The notes under the pieces were generated by a model, which had not been told where the DNA came from, searched no databases, and saw only the letters and a program-made list of their open reading frames with translations. The translations under genes and the position numbers were made by a program. Shown here piece by piece: positions 5,175 to 5,686 of a DNA stretch of 5,686 bases. Positions within the stretch are counted from its first letter, which is position 1. Each line of letters opens with the position of its first letter. Origin of the DNA: Anaerolineales bacterium (GTDB taxonomy: Bacteria; Chloroflexota; Anaerolineae; Anaerolineales; E44-bin32); NCBI GenBank assembly GCA_030673085.1, contig DAOVFE010000141.1, positions 1 through 5,686 on the forward strand. The letters are read 5' to 3'.

Positions 5175-5686
5175 ATGATTGAACCTGCTCTAGCTCTTAT
5201 TGAATTTAGCAGCATCGCAGCCGGCATCCAGGCCGCTGATGCCATGGTGAAACGCGCTCCAATTGATGTGATTAAGGCCGGCACCGTGCAACCCGGCAAG
5301 TACCTAGTGCTGATCGGGGGGCAGGTAGCTGACGTAGAAGAGTCACTGGCGTCGGGGCGAGAGATCGGAGGCGCTGCGGTGGTGGATTCTGTCTATCTGC
5401 CACGGGTGCATCCGGAAGTGGTGGAAGCGGTTGGCGGTGGACGAGTTCCCCAGCCCAGAGACGCCTTGGGCGTGATCGAGACCGCAACGGTAGCGGCCGC
5501 CATTCACTCAGCGGATGCCGGCATTAAAGGCGCCGAAGTGCATCTGCTCGAAGTGCGGCTGGCCGACGGATTGGGCGGAAAAGGAATTGTGTTCTTTTCC
5601 GGTCTTATCGCGGACGTAGAGGCGGCGGTCGGGATCGGCGTAAATGTGCTGGAGCGTCCAGAATTGCTTGTGCGCCAGGTCGTCAT
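5175..5686 (+). CDS. BMC-T tandem-domain shell protein, single-layer type (3' end cut)
   Basis: The reading frame stays open from ATG5175 to the window end: 170 complete codons, with the C terminus missing. Two unpermuted BMC domains follow each other, at residues 4-78 (ALALIEFSSIAAGIQAADAM) and 97-170 (ALGVIETATVAAAIHSADAG), joined by a Gly/Pro-rich linker. Pore-loop regions are KAGTVQPGKY (34-43) and RLADGLGGKGI (128-138). It resembles the single-layer H. ochraceum BMC-T of about 205 aa, so roughly 35 residues probably lie beyond the window. No Cys occurs in the visible part, so a PduT-like pore iron-sulfur cluster is unlikely. AAGGA (5168-5172) is only 2 bases from the ATG, a tight spacing. 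No other start codon lies between this ATG and the upstream in-frame stop at 5130-5132. It starts 297 bases after the aldehyde dehydrogenase and may have its own promoter. Confidence 0.93.
   Translation, partial: MIEPALALIEFSSIAAGIQAADAMVKRAPIDVIKAGTVQPGKYLVLIGGQVADVEESLASGREIGGAAVVDSVYLPRVHPEVVEAVGGGRVPQPRDALGVIETATVAAAIHSADAGIKGAEVHLLEVRLADGLGGKGIVFFSGLIADVEAAVGIGVNVLERPELLVRQVV

Noticed and set aside
1..5686. CRISPR arrays, tRNA or rRNA genes, insertion-sequence transposases
   Set aside because: No regularly spaced repeats, no tRNA-like or rRNA segments and no transposase-like reading frames were seen on either strand.

Overview
The window is part of a bacterial microcompartment (BMC) operon, read entirely on the + strand. 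It carries three N-terminally tagged enzymes and four shell proteins. The combination of a deoxyribose-phosphate aldolase (DeoC), an RpiB-type sugar-phosphate isomerase and a CoA-acylating aldehyde dehydrogenase matches the sugar-phosphate-utilizing (SPU) class of BMC loci. The shell proteins resemble, from memory and without a search, those of the Haliangium ochraceum model shell. Base composition is fairly balanced and Shine-Dalgarno sites are mostly good. This fits an environmental bacterium, perhaps an uncultured lineage such as Chloroflexota, Acidobacteriota or Myxococcota, but the sequence alone does not fix the taxon.

Layout: a short leader with a perfect extended -10 box (31-39); an RpiB/LacA-like isomerase (79-813); a 146-base AT-rich gap; deoC (960-1835); a permuted, probably double-stacked BMC-T shell trimer (1854-2492); a 163-base gap with a hairpin and a mini-ORF; the main BMC-H hexamer (2656-2952); a 162-base gap with a long bulged stem, an inner hairpin and a second mini-ORF; a BMC-P pentamer (3115-3414); an aldehyde dehydrogenase coupled to it by a 2-base gap (3417-4877); a 297-base gap with two strong secondary-structure elements (4882-4951 and 4956-5039); and a second, single-layer-type BMC-T gene (5175 onward) cut by the window end.

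Inferred chemistry: DeoC cleaves 2-deoxyribose 5-phosphate to glyceraldehyde 3-phosphate and acetaldehyde. The aldehyde dehydrogenase converts the acetaldehyde to acetyl-CoA inside the shell. The RpiB-like protein presumably handles a related sugar phosphate, but its usual catalytic Cys is Asp, so its reaction is uncertain. All three enzymes start with a short amphipathic helix of the encapsulation-peptide type. A phosphotransacylase, an alcohol dehydrogenase, further BMC-P genes and a regulator are not in the window and may lie outside it.

The least explained parts are the structured intergenic regions, above all 4956-5039 and 2963-3092, and the isomerase active site.
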